From an uncultured Bacteroidales bacterium (lineage in GTDB: Bacteria > Bacteroidota > Bacteroidia > Bacteroidales > F082), in NCBI GenBank assembly GCA_900317155.1, contig ONFO01000009.1, positions 124,001 to 188,000 on the forward strand: 64,000 nt of DNA. Direction: 5' to 3'. Position numbers and translations under genes: made by a program. Below are positions 16,059 to 24,611 of this stretch, one piece after another; positions within the stretch are counted from its first letter, which is position 1; each line of letters starts with the position of its first letter. Under the pieces are notes generated by a model. It ran no database searches. It was not told the DNA's origin and saw only the letters and a program-made list of their open reading frames with translations.

Positions 16059-17603
16059 TTATCTTTTTACCATAATGCGTTCCGTCTGCGAAACTCCTTT
16101 TGCATCGGTAATCCTCACCAAATAAACTCCTTCCGCCAAACCAGCCACATTAATTTCATTTGAGTTCCGCACCGTCTTCACCACCCGCCCTAAGGCATTA
16201 TAAACCTTCACTTCGGCAACTTCAATACCATCAATCGTCACTTTTTCCTTGGCAGGGTTGGGATAGACAGAGATTTGGATATGGCTTGCTTCGTTTTCGT
16301 CCACTGACATCAAACCGTCCTCGATGAAATTGGTGAACTCGTTCCAATAAGGTGCGCTTTGATAGTCGGCAAGCGTCCCGACGGGGATGTGGACGGGTAT
16401 ATCACGCGAAACCCCACTAAAAGCGCTATACCAACACTCTGGCGGAACCTCGCAATGGACTTTCAGGCAATTCAGCCGATCGCAGTGTTGGAAAACTCCC
16501 GATCCGATGCTGTCGACCTCCGACTGGATTTCCACCATTTCCAAGCGGGTGCAATTGTAAAAAGTATTCCACTCAATGGTTTTCAGCGATTTGGGAAGAT
16601 GGATTTCCGAAACCCCTGAATTGGTAAATGTATATTCGCCAATAAAGGAAACACCGTCGGGAATATACAACGCCCCCGTACAATAGCTGAAATAAAATGC
16701 GTATTTCCCAATATACTGCAAGTTCTCGGGAAGGTTCAAGTTGCCAGTGAAGTGCGCATATTTGAAGGCCTCGTCTTCAATGGAGATAACGGATTGAGGA
16801 ATGACAAGGTTCCCTTTGTTCTCGACGGCCTCAAACGCCATCGCTCCAATAACGGTAATGTCTTCGGGGATGACGGTGGTCTTTGTGGCCTGCACCAGTT
16901 TCTTCGTCTCGCGCTCGATAACGGCGTTGCTTTCGGAATAATAGACCGGATTGTTCTCATCGACTTCCAAGGTCACGAGTTTCGAGCAGGCCCAAATGAA
17001 ACCAGGTTCTAAATAGGTGACCGACTCGGGAATACTAAAAGCAGTGATTTTCCAAAAACTGGCAAAAGCCTTTTCTCCTATGGCAACCACTGAATTGGGG
17101 ATGCTGACACTTGTAATCTCATTCATGGAATTGAAAGCCATTCTGCCAATGATGGTTACGCCATCGGGAATTTCCAAAGCACCCGTGAATCGATAGCAAC
17201 AATCGAAAGCATAGTATCCAATGAAGGTCACCGTATTAGGTATGATCAAGCTGCCTGTCATTCCGCTACATTGCCTAAACGCTCCGTCGTCAATGACGGT
17301 AACGGTGTAAGTCTGTCCCTCGTGGGTCACTTCTGACGGAAAAACGATGTCACCCGTAGGTTTGTCAAACCCCTCCCAAAAATCCAGTGTCACATAACTG
17401 TAAGGTGCGGGATGTGTCAATGCCACCTCGTAATTGACAGAATCTATGATTCTATAATACAAGGTTTGCCCTGTTTCGCACTCGGTGCTGAAGTCATAAC
17501 CGGTCCAAGGACTATAGTATATCCAAGGCTCAATTTGTCCGTAACTCGTCGCCGCCAAAATCATCAGGCAGCAGACCATCATGAATTTTTTTGTCGTTTT
17601 CAT
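16059..17603 (-). CDS. BspA-like leucine-rich-repeat protein with T9SS sorting domain
   Basis: A 514-residue secreted surface protein. The signal peptide (residues 1-22) is followed by about nine LRR_5 units of the Treponema/BspA type (NTVTFIGYYAFDCC, DGVTIIGRMAFNSM and so on; about residues 75-400). The C-terminus (about 435-514) is a type IX secretion sorting domain: SVYPNPAKEKVTIDG, KVYNALGRVV and a basic end, RIMVKR. It is therefore exported by the Por machinery and probably anchored to A-LPS. BspA-like proteins often bind host or microbial surface ligands. A good promoter precedes it, with two AATCCATA boxes just upstream. Confidence 0.88.
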   Translation of the reverse strand: MKTTKKFMMVCCLMILAATSYGQIEPWIYYSPWTGYDFSTECETGQTLYYRIIDSVNYEVALTHPAPYSYVTLDFWEGFDKPTGDIVFPSEVTHEGQTYTVTVIDDGAFRQCSGMTGSLIIPNTVTFIGYYAFDCCYRFTGALEIPDGVTIIGRMAFNSMNEITSVSIPNSVVAIGEKAFASFWKITAFSIPESVTYLEPGFIWACSKLVTLEVDENNPVYYSESNAVIERETKKLVQATKTTVIPEDITVIGAMAFEAVENKGNLVIPQSVISIEDEAFKYAHFTGNLNLPENLQYIGKYAFYFSYCTGALYIPDGVSFIGEYTFTNSGVSEIHLPKSLKTIEWNTFYNCTRLEMVEIQSEVDSIGSGVFQHCDRLNCLKVHCEVPPECWYSAFSGVSRDIPVHIPVGTLADYQSAPYWNEFTNFIEDGLMSVDENEASHIQISVYPNPAKEKVTIDGIEVAEVKVYNALGRVVKTVRNSNEINVAGLAEGVYLVRITDAKGVSQTERIMVKR

Positions 17604-17627
17604 AACAATTAGGATTTGAAATTTTCG

Positions 17628-17660
17628 GCAAAACTACACCAACATCCCCACACCTGTCAA
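17628..17660 (-). promoter_or_regulatory. Promoter of the BspA-like gene
   Basis: TAGTTTTGC (17628-17636) with TTG in CTTGACA at 17658-17660 and a 21-bp spacer. Two direct repeats TATGGATT (17672-17679, 17682-17689) lie just upstream. Confidence 0.75.
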
Positions 17661-17709
17661 GAAAAACAATGTATGGATTTGTATGGATTTTCAACTATCG
17701 TACCGATAA

Positions 17710-19623
17710 TCAGATAGATGCAGAACCACTTGCAAAGCTCATGAGAGTAACAGAAAGAGGTTCTTCCGTACCGAAAACAGTTTTAATTTTTCGGCTGCGC
17801 TCGCTCACGGTGGCGTAGGCGCGCTGCATCAAAGCCGCAACATCAGCATCCGAAAGTCCCAGCAGATACAGGCAGCAATAGTCAAGGTCGCCCTTGGTGA
17901 GGTTGGGATAGGCCTTGGCCAAACGGACGGTGAACTGGTTGAAGTGGCGGTCGGCAGCCTCGCGCAACGCCATCACCTGCTCCTTGCCCAAGGCATAGTC
18001 CTGGTATAGCCTGCAGTCCATCTGCGCCTTGAATTGTCCTTCGTTCACCCGCTCCATAATGAGGCGACAGATAGGCTCATCGGTGAACGACACCGCTTGC
18101 GCCTCCTGTTTCGGGGCGCCGTTGCCCGCTTGTTGCCGCATCTGGTCCTTCAGCTCGCGCAGCTCCTGGTTGCTCTTCTTCAGCCTTCCCGACATCGAGG
18201 CTTTCTCCAATCGATGCGCCTCTCGTTCGGCCTCCATTCTCTGGCTCTCCATCCGTCGAGCCTCCTGCACAGCTTCCATCTGTTGGCTTGCCTCGTCGCG
18301 CTGCTGCTTCATCTTGCGCCTATGCAGCAGCCAAGCCAACAGCGCCGCCACCGCAACCAGAACGCTCACCACGACGATCATCCTGTTCCTCCGCAGCCGC
18401 GCCGCCTCCTGCCTTTCGGCCTCGGCTCGCTCTTGCTCCCACTGCAAATGCTGCTGAAACAATTCGTTGAGTTTAGAAACCTGCGCGTTGCTTTCTGCTT
18501 CCGAAACAGCATTTTCCGCTTGAAACATGGCATATCGAGCGGCTTTCAGTGTATCGCCACGGCCTTGGTAAATGTTGCGCAATTTTCCAGCGAAATCCCA
18601 TTTCAACAACACATCATCCGTATTTTCAAACACTCGTGTCAAATAAACCATTGCCGAGTCATATTGGCTGTTTTCAAAATAAATGGAACCGATGGTAAAG
18701 AATCGTGTCAGCCTTTCATCTTCATCTGTAGTTTGTGTGGCCATTCGTTTTAAGTCGCATACCGCTGGCTCTACACCTTTGCCCGAATAGTAATTATACA
18801 ATGCCAATCCTGAAATCAAATCACGATAGGCCAAATTGTTTGTATCGGCTAAATACTTAAATGCCTCATTGAAATAGTATCCGGCACTGTCCATTTGTTG
18901 CAAAATGCTATATTGATTTCCAAGGAGACTCATCAAATTGGCAATACCATTGGCCGATGTAGGTTCAATTTTGCTGAAAACTAAAGAGTTCTTGTAGCAG
19001 ACGATGGCAGGTTCCTGCATAAATTGGCCGGAAAACAATTCACCGAGCCGCCCGTATGTCAACGCCATGAACCTAGGCAGGTGGTTGGGCTGTAGAGACG
19101 TGCCATGGCGCGTCTCAATCCCCGGGAAATGCGTCTCCACCATCTCCAGCGCCTTCAGATACTCCCCGCAAGCCGCCACCACGCTATCCCGTTCATAGAA
19201 TCCCACACCATTAATATAATGTGCCCGCGCCGCCAAAAACGCATCCCGCTCTTGTACGGACACACCGCGTGTGTCCGTTCCATACCCATCCATCCCCACA
19301 ATCGAATCAAAATAATGAACCGCCTTCAGCACCTCTTCGCGGTTGCTCTGCCCATAGTCATTCTTATAAAGCAGCTCCGCCACCAGCACCTGGCAAAAAT
19401 GCCCCTCAAACACATCCATGCTGTCCGCCTCATCACTCCCCGCAAACTCCAACATCACCTTCAGCGCACTATCCGCTTGCTTCCACATCAAACTATCAAT
19501 CCCCTCCAAAGCCTCGTGCGCCAGCCCTTCCCCCTCTGAGAGGGGGTGCCCAACGGGCGGGGGAGTATTACATCCCATCACAAGCACCATCAAAACAATC
19601 CCTATATAAACACGCAGTTTCAC
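17710..19623 (-). CDS. Transmembrane TPR-HTH lipoprotein regulator (paralog C)
   Basis: A 637-residue protein. The N-terminal lipobox is LVMGC (Cys 18). TPR-like helical pairs fill about residues 40-390 (periplasmic), one TM helix spans about 400-420, then a long charged coiled coil (about 420-500). The C-terminal cytoplasmic domain has LTKGDLDYCCLYLLGLSDAD followed by TVSERSRKIK, a LuxR-like helix-turn-helix. The start is GTG (19623); a -7 box ends only 4 bp before it, so the mRNA is probably leaderless. Residues 20-33 (TPPPVGHPLSEGEG) are encoded by a dispersed palindromic repeat. The gene lies between a BspA-like gene and a TonB-receptor-like barrel; the ligand is unknown. Confidence 0.75.
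   Translation of the reverse strand: MKLRVYIGIVLMVLVMGCNTPPPVGHPLSEGEGLAHEALEGIDSLMWKQADSALKVMLEFAGSDEADSMDVFEGHFCQVLVAELLYKNDYGQSNREEVLKAVHYFDSIVGMDGYGTDTRGVSVQERDAFLAARAHYINGVGFYERDSVVAACGEYLKALEMVETHFPGIETRHGTSLQPNHLPRFMALTYGRLGELFSGQFMQEPAIVCYKNSLVFSKIEPTSANGIANLMSLLGNQYSILQQMDSAGYYFNEAFKYLADTNNLAYRDLISGLALYNYYSGKGVEPAVCDLKRMATQTTDEDERLTRFFTIGSIYFENSQYDSAMVYLTRVFENTDDVLLKWDFAGKLRNIYQGRGDTLKAARYAMFQAENAVSEAESNAQVSKLNELFQQHLQWEQERAEAERQEAARLRRNRMIVVVSVLVAVAALLAWLLHRRKMKQQRDEASQQMEAVQEARRMESQRMEAEREAHRLEKASMSGRLKKSNQELRELKDQMRQQAGNGAPKQEAQAVSFTDEPICRLIMERVNEGQFKAQMDCRLYQDYALGKEQVMALREAADRHFNQFTVRLAKAYPNLTKGDLDYCCLYLLGLSDADVAALMQRAYATVSERSRKIKTVFGTEEPLSVTLMSFASGSASI
19528..19566. repeat. Palindromic repeat inside the TPR lipoprotein gene
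   Basis: CCCCCTCTGAGAGGGGG (19530-19546), then GCCCAACGGGC and GGGGGAGT. It matches the intergenic copy at 19683-19716 and is read in frame just after the lipidated Cys codon. Confidence 0.8.
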
Positions 19624-19626
19624 GCC

Positions 19627-19652
19627 GCAAAATTACTCAAAATTTCCTTCAA
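19627..19652 (-). promoter_or_regulatory. Promoter of TPR-HTH paralog C
   Basis: TAATTTTGC (19627-19635) with a TTG at 19650-19652 (spacer 14 bp, short). The predicted transcription start coincides with the GTG start codon. Confidence 0.55.
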
Positions 19653-19682
19653 CCCCCATCGTAATCCCGTTAGCACGCATAA

Positions 19683-19716
19683 CGCTTCCCCCTCTAAGAG
19701 GGGGCAAGGGGGAGTC
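19683..19716. repeat. Palindromic repeat, intergenic copy
   Basis: CCCCCTCTAAGAGGGGG (19688-19704) has 8-bp perfect arms, followed by CAAGGGGGAGT. It lies between the TPR gene and the outer-membrane protein gene. Confidence 0.8.
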
Positions 19717-19777
19717 ACTCCCTAATCCATTTCCCACTCTCCACTTCCATGCCATTGGTCATCATCCTTCCATCCAT

Positions 19778-22408
19778 TCAAATCACCTTTAACCTCACCC
19801 TAAGCATCACACTCCTCGGCCTAATCAGGTAAGCCGAATAATACCCATAAATCCCTGAATAATAGGAATAAATGAAACTGTCGGTGTTGAGGATGTTATT
19901 CACATCAAGGCTAAACTTCACTTTGCGGAAAGTGTAGCCCAGGCTGCAATCCAAGAGCACGAAATTGTCGGTACACTCTTCGGAACGGGTGTGATAGAAC
20001 TCCACCGAGGGCGTGACGGACAAGCCGAAAGGCAAAACCACACTCAGATTGGCGTTGTCGATGAGACTCACAATCGGTTGACTATCATCATTAAAGCCCT
20101 CCAACGAGGAAGTCATCTGGCTAAAACTGCCTTTGTTGTTGAAAAAGATGTAGTCTGTTATTGCGATGCTGGCGGTCAGGTTGGCGTTCCAGCCCTGATT
20201 GTAATAGATGGCCACCTGATTCTGAACCAAATGCGGCGAGCGCCCCAATCCGTAGGAGCATTTCGCGTTGATGTTCAACTTTTTCCAACTGAAGCCCTTG
20301 CCCGCATACAGAGAAACGGACAGGTAATCGCCCCAACTCGGCTGCTCCACGGCATTGATGACCATGGTGTTGCCCTCAAAAGATTGAGCGTACATCACCT
20401 CGTTACGGTAGCGGTTGTAGTTCACCGAGAAGTCACCGAAGGCATATTTCATCACATTCTTGTATGAAAACGTCAGCGATCCGTTGGCACCGTATGTGTC
20501 AGCCAGAGGACAGTCGTAGTGCGACAAAGTTCTGTAATTCTGCAAGATGTAACCCGAATAAAGCGTCCGCAAACTCGGGGTGTTGTTGTAGGTGGCAATC
20601 TTGGTGCTCACTTTCCAGTTATGGCTGAAATCATAACGGAACGAAAGCGAAGGCTGGGACAAAACCTTGATTTGTGGGTCGGAACCGTTGACGATGCGGT
20701 CGTCCAATTGCAGGTAACGCAACTGCACAGGCACCATTAGCGTCACATTCACGCGCCGACGGTCGTAAGTGAAATAGGCGCCTGCGGCAGGTTGGTACTT
20801 GTGCCAACGGATTTCGTTATCGAACTGGTTTTCTGCAAACTGAAGAGTCAAACCTTCTGCATTTTGCCCTATGAGGCTCGAATTAAGCGCTTGCTCCTCC
20901 ATACTAAAATTGAAATAAGGCATAATGCGCAGCCTTTTCCAAACCACGCTGGTAAGAAATCGAAGGAAATTCTCGCTCTTAAAGGACTGAAAAACTATGT
21001 TTTGTAAAGTCATAGGGTAATCTTCACCGTCGTTGAGGACTTCTGGGAAACAACCTGGCGCGACTTGCAATACGTAGGGCAAAGTACCATAACTCGTTGT
21101 GGAATTGAACTCTATGCCACTTTCTGGGTCGCGGCGGCTCTTGCGAATCCAGTGGATGTTGGCCTTGGCGCACAGCGACTGGTAGTTTTCCTCCTGCCGA
21201 ATCAGTTCGCCATTGTCTACCAAGCCCTCGCCCCAGTTGCGGTGCCCCGATGCGGTGAGGCTGATTGTCAGATAGTCCAAGTCTTTGTTGAGATTGTAGT
21301 TGATGCTTCCTTCGAGCATTCTGGCCGTTTCCAACGACTGCATCCGCTCAACGAGGTTGAGCGTGTCGTCGGGAAGGAGATAAAGCGTATGCGACTTGCT
21401 CGATTTGCGGTTGCGGTCGCTGCCAACAAGGAGGTTAAACGAGAGATCTGCGTCGTTTTTCAGTTTGTGCAGGCTGTTGAGGGTAATCCCTTGCGAGCGG
21501 TTCAACGTGTGCCGCACTCCAGAAATGCCCGGAGCGCTCGGCTCGACCATCGAGGCCATCGGATAGACCGTGACATTCTCGTTGTCAACAAGGTTGATGC
21601 CGGCATTATTGGCCTTCAAGGTGCCTAGAAACTGATTGCGTTTTGCAAAATACATCCCTGTAAGGCTGCCTTCGTATTGCAAACTATCGGCCCAACCCAC
21701 GCCAAGGTCGGCCATCAAGGCGAAGGTGCCTTTGGCGTTTTCCTTCAACTTGATGTTGAGGGCCACATTGTCCGAGAACTGGATGTTTTGCAGCGCCCTC
21801 ACCTCCTGATGGTTCTCCATCACCTGCACCGAGGCCACATCGGAAGCGGCAATGCTGGTGGTGGCGAGGTTGTAGCGGCCTTGCAGCATGTCCATGTTCT
21901 CGATGTAGAACTTCGAGATGGGCTTGCCCTTGTATTCCACCTTGCCGTCGTCCTTCACCTCGATGCCTGGCATCTTCTTCAGCACGTCGGCGATGACGAG
22001 GTCGGTGGTGTCGCGGAAGGCGTCCACGACATAATTCACCGTGTCGTTGCCACCCCAAATCTTCTCCGACTTCACGCTCACTTCTTTCAGTTGCAATGCC
22101 TCTTCCTGCACCGTGAAATCGACAGTCTGTGTCTTGTTTTCCACCTCCTTGAACTGTCGCTTCAGGTTGAAGCCATAAACCGCAATGAGCAGTTTGGCTT
22201 CTTCGCTTTGCGTAACCAACTGATAATGACCTTTCTCATCCGTAAAGGTATAGGCCATCGGCAGGCTGTCCGTCACGCGCAACAACATCACCGAGGCATT
22301 ATAAACGGGTTGTTTCTTCTCGTTGTGTACCTCGCCGGAAATGGTCGTTTGGGCGAAGGCTTGAACGCCGAAGAAAATACTAATTATCAGAAAAACAAGC
22401 CGTTTCAT
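19778..22408 (-). CDS. TonB-receptor-like outer-membrane protein with carboxypeptidase-regulatory N-domain
   Basis: An 876-residue protein with signal peptide (VQAFAQ). Residues about 22-100 form a CarboxypepD-reg (CNA-B-like) domain (TISGEVHNEKKQPVYNASV). A plug-like domain follows (VIADVLKKMPGIEVKDDG, YKGKPISKFYIENMDML), then a long beta-barrel typical of the outer-membrane beta-barrel family related to TonB receptors. No SusD partner is present; instead two GLPGLI genes precede it (5-bp and 21-bp gaps), the usual neighbours of this subfamily. Substrate unknown; metal or peptide handling has been suggested for such loci but is not visible here. Confidence 0.85.
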   Translation of the reverse strand: MKRLVFLIISIFFGVQAFAQTTISGEVHNEKKQPVYNASVMLLRVTDSLPMAYTFTDEKGHYQLVTQSEEAKLLIAVYGFNLKRQFKEVENKTQTVDFTVQEEALQLKEVSVKSEKIWGGNDTVNYVVDAFRDTTDLVIADVLKKMPGIEVKDDGKVEYKGKPISKFYIENMDMLQGRYNLATTSIAASDVASVQVMENHQEVRALQNIQFSDNVALNIKLKENAKGTFALMADLGVGWADSLQYEGSLTGMYFAKRNQFLGTLKANNAGINLVDNENVTVYPMASMVEPSAPGISGVRHTLNRSQGITLNSLHKLKNDADLSFNLLVGSDRNRKSSKSHTLYLLPDDTLNLVERMQSLETARMLEGSINYNLNKDLDYLTISLTASGHRNWGEGLVDNGELIRQEENYQSLCAKANIHWIRKSRRDPESGIEFNSTTSYGTLPYVLQVAPGCFPEVLNDGEDYPMTLQNIVFQSFKSENFLRFLTSVVWKRLRIMPYFNFSMEEQALNSSLIGQNAEGLTLQFAENQFDNEIRWHKYQPAAGAYFTYDRRRVNVTLMVPVQLRYLQLDDRIVNGSDPQIKVLSQPSLSFRYDFSHNWKVSTKIATYNNTPSLRTLYSGYILQNYRTLSHYDCPLADTYGANGSLTFSYKNVMKYAFGDFSVNYNRYRNEVMYAQSFEGNTMVINAVEQPSWGDYLSVSLYAGKGFSWKKLNINAKCSYGLGRSPHLVQNQVAIYYNQGWNANLTASIAITDYIFFNNKGSFSQMTSSLEGFNDDSQPIVSLIDNANLSVVLPFGLSVTPSVEFYHTRSEECTDNFVLLDCSLGYTFRKVKFSLDVNNILNTDSFIYSYYSGIYGYYSAYLIRPRSVMLRVRLKVI

Positions 22409-22413
22409 ATCAA

Positions 22414-23289
22414 TTATTCCAATTCCGCTGGGTTATAAGGCAACACTTTCTTTTCACCCACAGATACTTTTTCAAAAGAACCATCATTCTTGGCACGCAC
22501 AATTATTCCTGGAAAGACCCTACGAACATAGGCATTCCAATCGGCATGATAATCCTCCATTTGCCTGACGATATCAGTGCGCGTACAAGACTGATAATCA
22601 ACACTATTACACCATACAATCGGCTTTTTTCGCATCTCGATGCCAATGCAACGGAAAGCATAATGCCCATGCGATTCCTCCATTTCGAGAATCAGTCCGG
22701 GCAAGCCGCAGAATTTCCACGGGCCGTCCTGCACGGGAATCTGCATCGTACACCAAGCCGTCCAATGCCGTCCACGGAAGTCGCACTCGGCCTTGAAGCA
22801 TTGATAACCAAGGATTTCCTTCGTCTCAAACGACACCTTCCAGTCCATCAAGTCCAATGGTTCTTCATACAGATAAACTGGAACAAAGTTTCCTGGCACC
22901 TCCATCCGATGCATAACCGTCATCTGCTTCTTAATATAATACTTGTAAACATCTGGTACCCAGACATCTCCGTTTTCCCCAACGAAATGACGGAGACCTT
23001 GATAAGAATCCCTTCCTTTATGCGCACACCTTATTGTATATGCGGAGTCAAATCGGTGCATGGTGTTACTGTAACAAGTTGAAATTGAATCGCCTACCAT
23101 CAAAACAAGACGGTCAAATTTGTGCTCTGTAGGTTTCAGCGAGTCTTTGGTCATCATCACTTCGTATGTGACGATGAAGCGGCTTTGGTCAAGAACCTTG
23201 TATTCATCAAGGTTGACGGGCGGCTGCGAAAGTGCCAAACGCGAAACGGCGAATATCAGCAACAAAACGAAATGGGCGTTTTTAGTCAT
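22414..23289 (-). CDS. GLPGLI family protein, copy 1
   Basis: A 291-residue secreted protein (signal peptide about residues 1-21) of the GLPGLI / Porph_ging family, named after the motif GLPGLI present at 195-200. It is a tandem paralog of the next gene; the segment YQCFKAECDFRGRHWTAW to GLPGLILEMEES is nearly identical. This copy has extra cysteines at 180 and 194, where the other copy has Phe and Gly, so a copy-specific disulfide is possible. It lies 5 bp before the TonB-receptor-like gene, with which it is co-transcribed. Family function is unknown; members accompany TonB-receptor-like proteins throughout Bacteroidetes. Confidence 0.88.
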   Translation of the reverse strand: MTKNAHFVLLLIFAVSRLALSQPPVNLDEYKVLDQSRFIVTYEVMMTKDSLKPTEHKFDRLVLMVGDSISTCYSNTMHRFDSAYTIRCAHKGRDSYQGLRHFVGENGDVWVPDVYKYYIKKQMTVMHRMEVPGNFVPVYLYEEPLDLMDWKVSFETKEILGYQCFKAECDFRGRHWTAWCTMQIPVQDGPWKFCGLPGLILEMEESHGHYAFRCIGIEMRKKPIVWCNSVDYQSCTRTDIVRQMEDYHADWNAYVRRVFPGIIVRAKNDGSFEKVSVGEKKVLPYNPAELE

Positions 23290-23310
23290 AATATTATGAT
23301 TTTCAATTCT

Positions 23311-24204
23311 TCACTCCAATTCCACAGGATTGTAAGGCAACGCCTTCTTATAGCCTTCGGGAGCTTCTTCCGAACCAGCATATTTGCCAGAAGCGTCCAT
23401 TTTGGCGATATGTATCTTGATACCAGGATTCGCCATCCGAATATAGCCAATAAAATCGGCATGATAATCCTCCTCTTGCTTCATGACATCAGCACGGGTG
23501 CAACGCTGATAATCTTCAAAACGAGGGCCATCATACCAGATCATCGGTTTTTGCTGGTTTTCAATGCCAATGCAACGGAAGGCGTAATGCCCTCGCGATT
23601 CCTCCATTTCGAGAATCAGTCCGGGCAAGCCGCCGAATTTCCACGGGCCGTCTTTCACGGGAATCTGCATCGTGAACCAAGCCGTCCAATGCCGTCCACG
23701 GAAGTCGCATTCGGCCTTGAAGCACTGATAGCCAAGGATTTCTTTCGTCCCAAACGACATCTTCCAGTCCATCAAGTCCAAAGGCTCATCGTAAAGGTAA
23801 ATCGGCACCCGAGCCTCATCTATCCGGTGCATGACGGTCATCCGCTTTGAGCCGTAATACTTGTACACATCGGGAACCCAAACGCCACCAGAGTCTCCAA
23901 CGAAATGGCTCATGTTTTTATAACCGTCATGGCCTTTTCGCTCGCTTATCGTAAAGGCGGAATCATAACGGTACATGGTGTTGCTGTAACATCTTGAAAT
24001 GGAGTCACCCACCATCAGGACAAGGCGGTCGTAGTTGTGTTCGGTAGGTTTCAGTGAGTCGTCGGTCATCATTGCTTCGTAGGTGATGATGAAACGGCTT
24101 TGGTCAATGACCATGTACTCATCAATGTTGACGGGATTCTGCGAGAACGCCAAGCGTGGAATGGCGAGCGTCAGCAGCAAAACGTAATACAGTTTTTTAT
24201 TCAT
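23311..24204 (-). CDS. GLPGLI family protein, copy 2
   Basis: A 297-residue secreted protein starting MNKKLYYVLLLTLAIPRLAF (signal peptide). The frame is open upstream, but a -7 box at 24228-24236 and the signal peptide fix this start. It contains WKFGGLPGLILEMEES and shares most of its length with copy 1, so the pair is a tandem duplication with probable later conversion of the central block. It heads a GLPGLI-GLPGLI-barrel operon. An 18-bp-arm inverted repeat lies upstream of its promoter (24261-24312). Confidence 0.87.
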   Translation of the reverse strand: MNKKLYYVLLLTLAIPRLAFSQNPVNIDEYMVIDQSRFIITYEAMMTDDSLKPTEHNYDRLVLMVGDSISRCYSNTMYRYDSAFTISERKGHDGYKNMSHFVGDSGGVWVPDVYKYYGSKRMTVMHRIDEARVPIYLYDEPLDLMDWKMSFGTKEILGYQCFKAECDFRGRHWTAWFTMQIPVKDGPWKFGGLPGLILEMEESRGHYAFRCIGIENQQKPMIWYDGPRFEDYQRCTRADVMKQEEDYHADFIGYIRMANPGIKIHIAKMDASGKYAGSEEAPEGYKKALPYNPVELE

Positions 24205-24611
24205 GGTGATTTGTTTTATGTAAGTGTTCAAAATTAAACTGCAATATCTTTTGACTTCGGGACACGGGACTATGGGACTTCGAGACAAGCCCATGTCCCG
24301 TAGTCTCGTGTCTATGTAGACGGACGAGAACGCCGTTTTGTGACATGACGCAAAACTATCGCATTTGTCAAGCGGCTGAAAGGCCAGTCCAAACAATTTT
24401 GGATTCTAAAAACTGTAATATTTTGGAAATGAATAAGTTGAAATCTCATTCATTCCAAACTTTTTCTGGAAAAAGTCCAACATAAATTTCTCATTGAATA
24501 AACTTTTCCTTTTTAAAACATTAATTATCATTAATTTATCACGAATTATTCATTAATTCTAATTTTTGAAAATTCGTGTTCAATCATGGCAATTCGTGTA
24601 AAAACAAAGAA
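24205..24611. other. 407-bp non-coding gap with hairpins
   Basis: It holds the -7 box TAATTTTG (24229-24236, minus) of the GLPGLI operon, a long inverted repeat (24261-24312), a weaker hairpin GGAAATGAATAAG/CTCATTCATTCC (around 24427-24458), and a pair CACGAATT/AATTCGTG (around 24540-24578) followed by another AATTCGTG. The right half is very A+T-rich. No coding potential is seen. Confidence 0.6.
24261..24312. repeat. Inverted repeat, 18-bp arms
   Basis: GACACGGGACTATGGGAC (24261-24278) pairs with GTCCCGTAGTCTCGTGTC (24295-24312), 16 of 18 complementary, with a 16-nt loop. No T-tract on either side; probably a dispersed palindromic element. Confidence 0.75.

Noticed and set aside
19221-19664. 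147-codon Pro-rich plus-strand frame opposite the TPR lipoprotein
   Set aside because: Low-complexity shadow generated by the palindromic repeat and GC-biased antisense codons.
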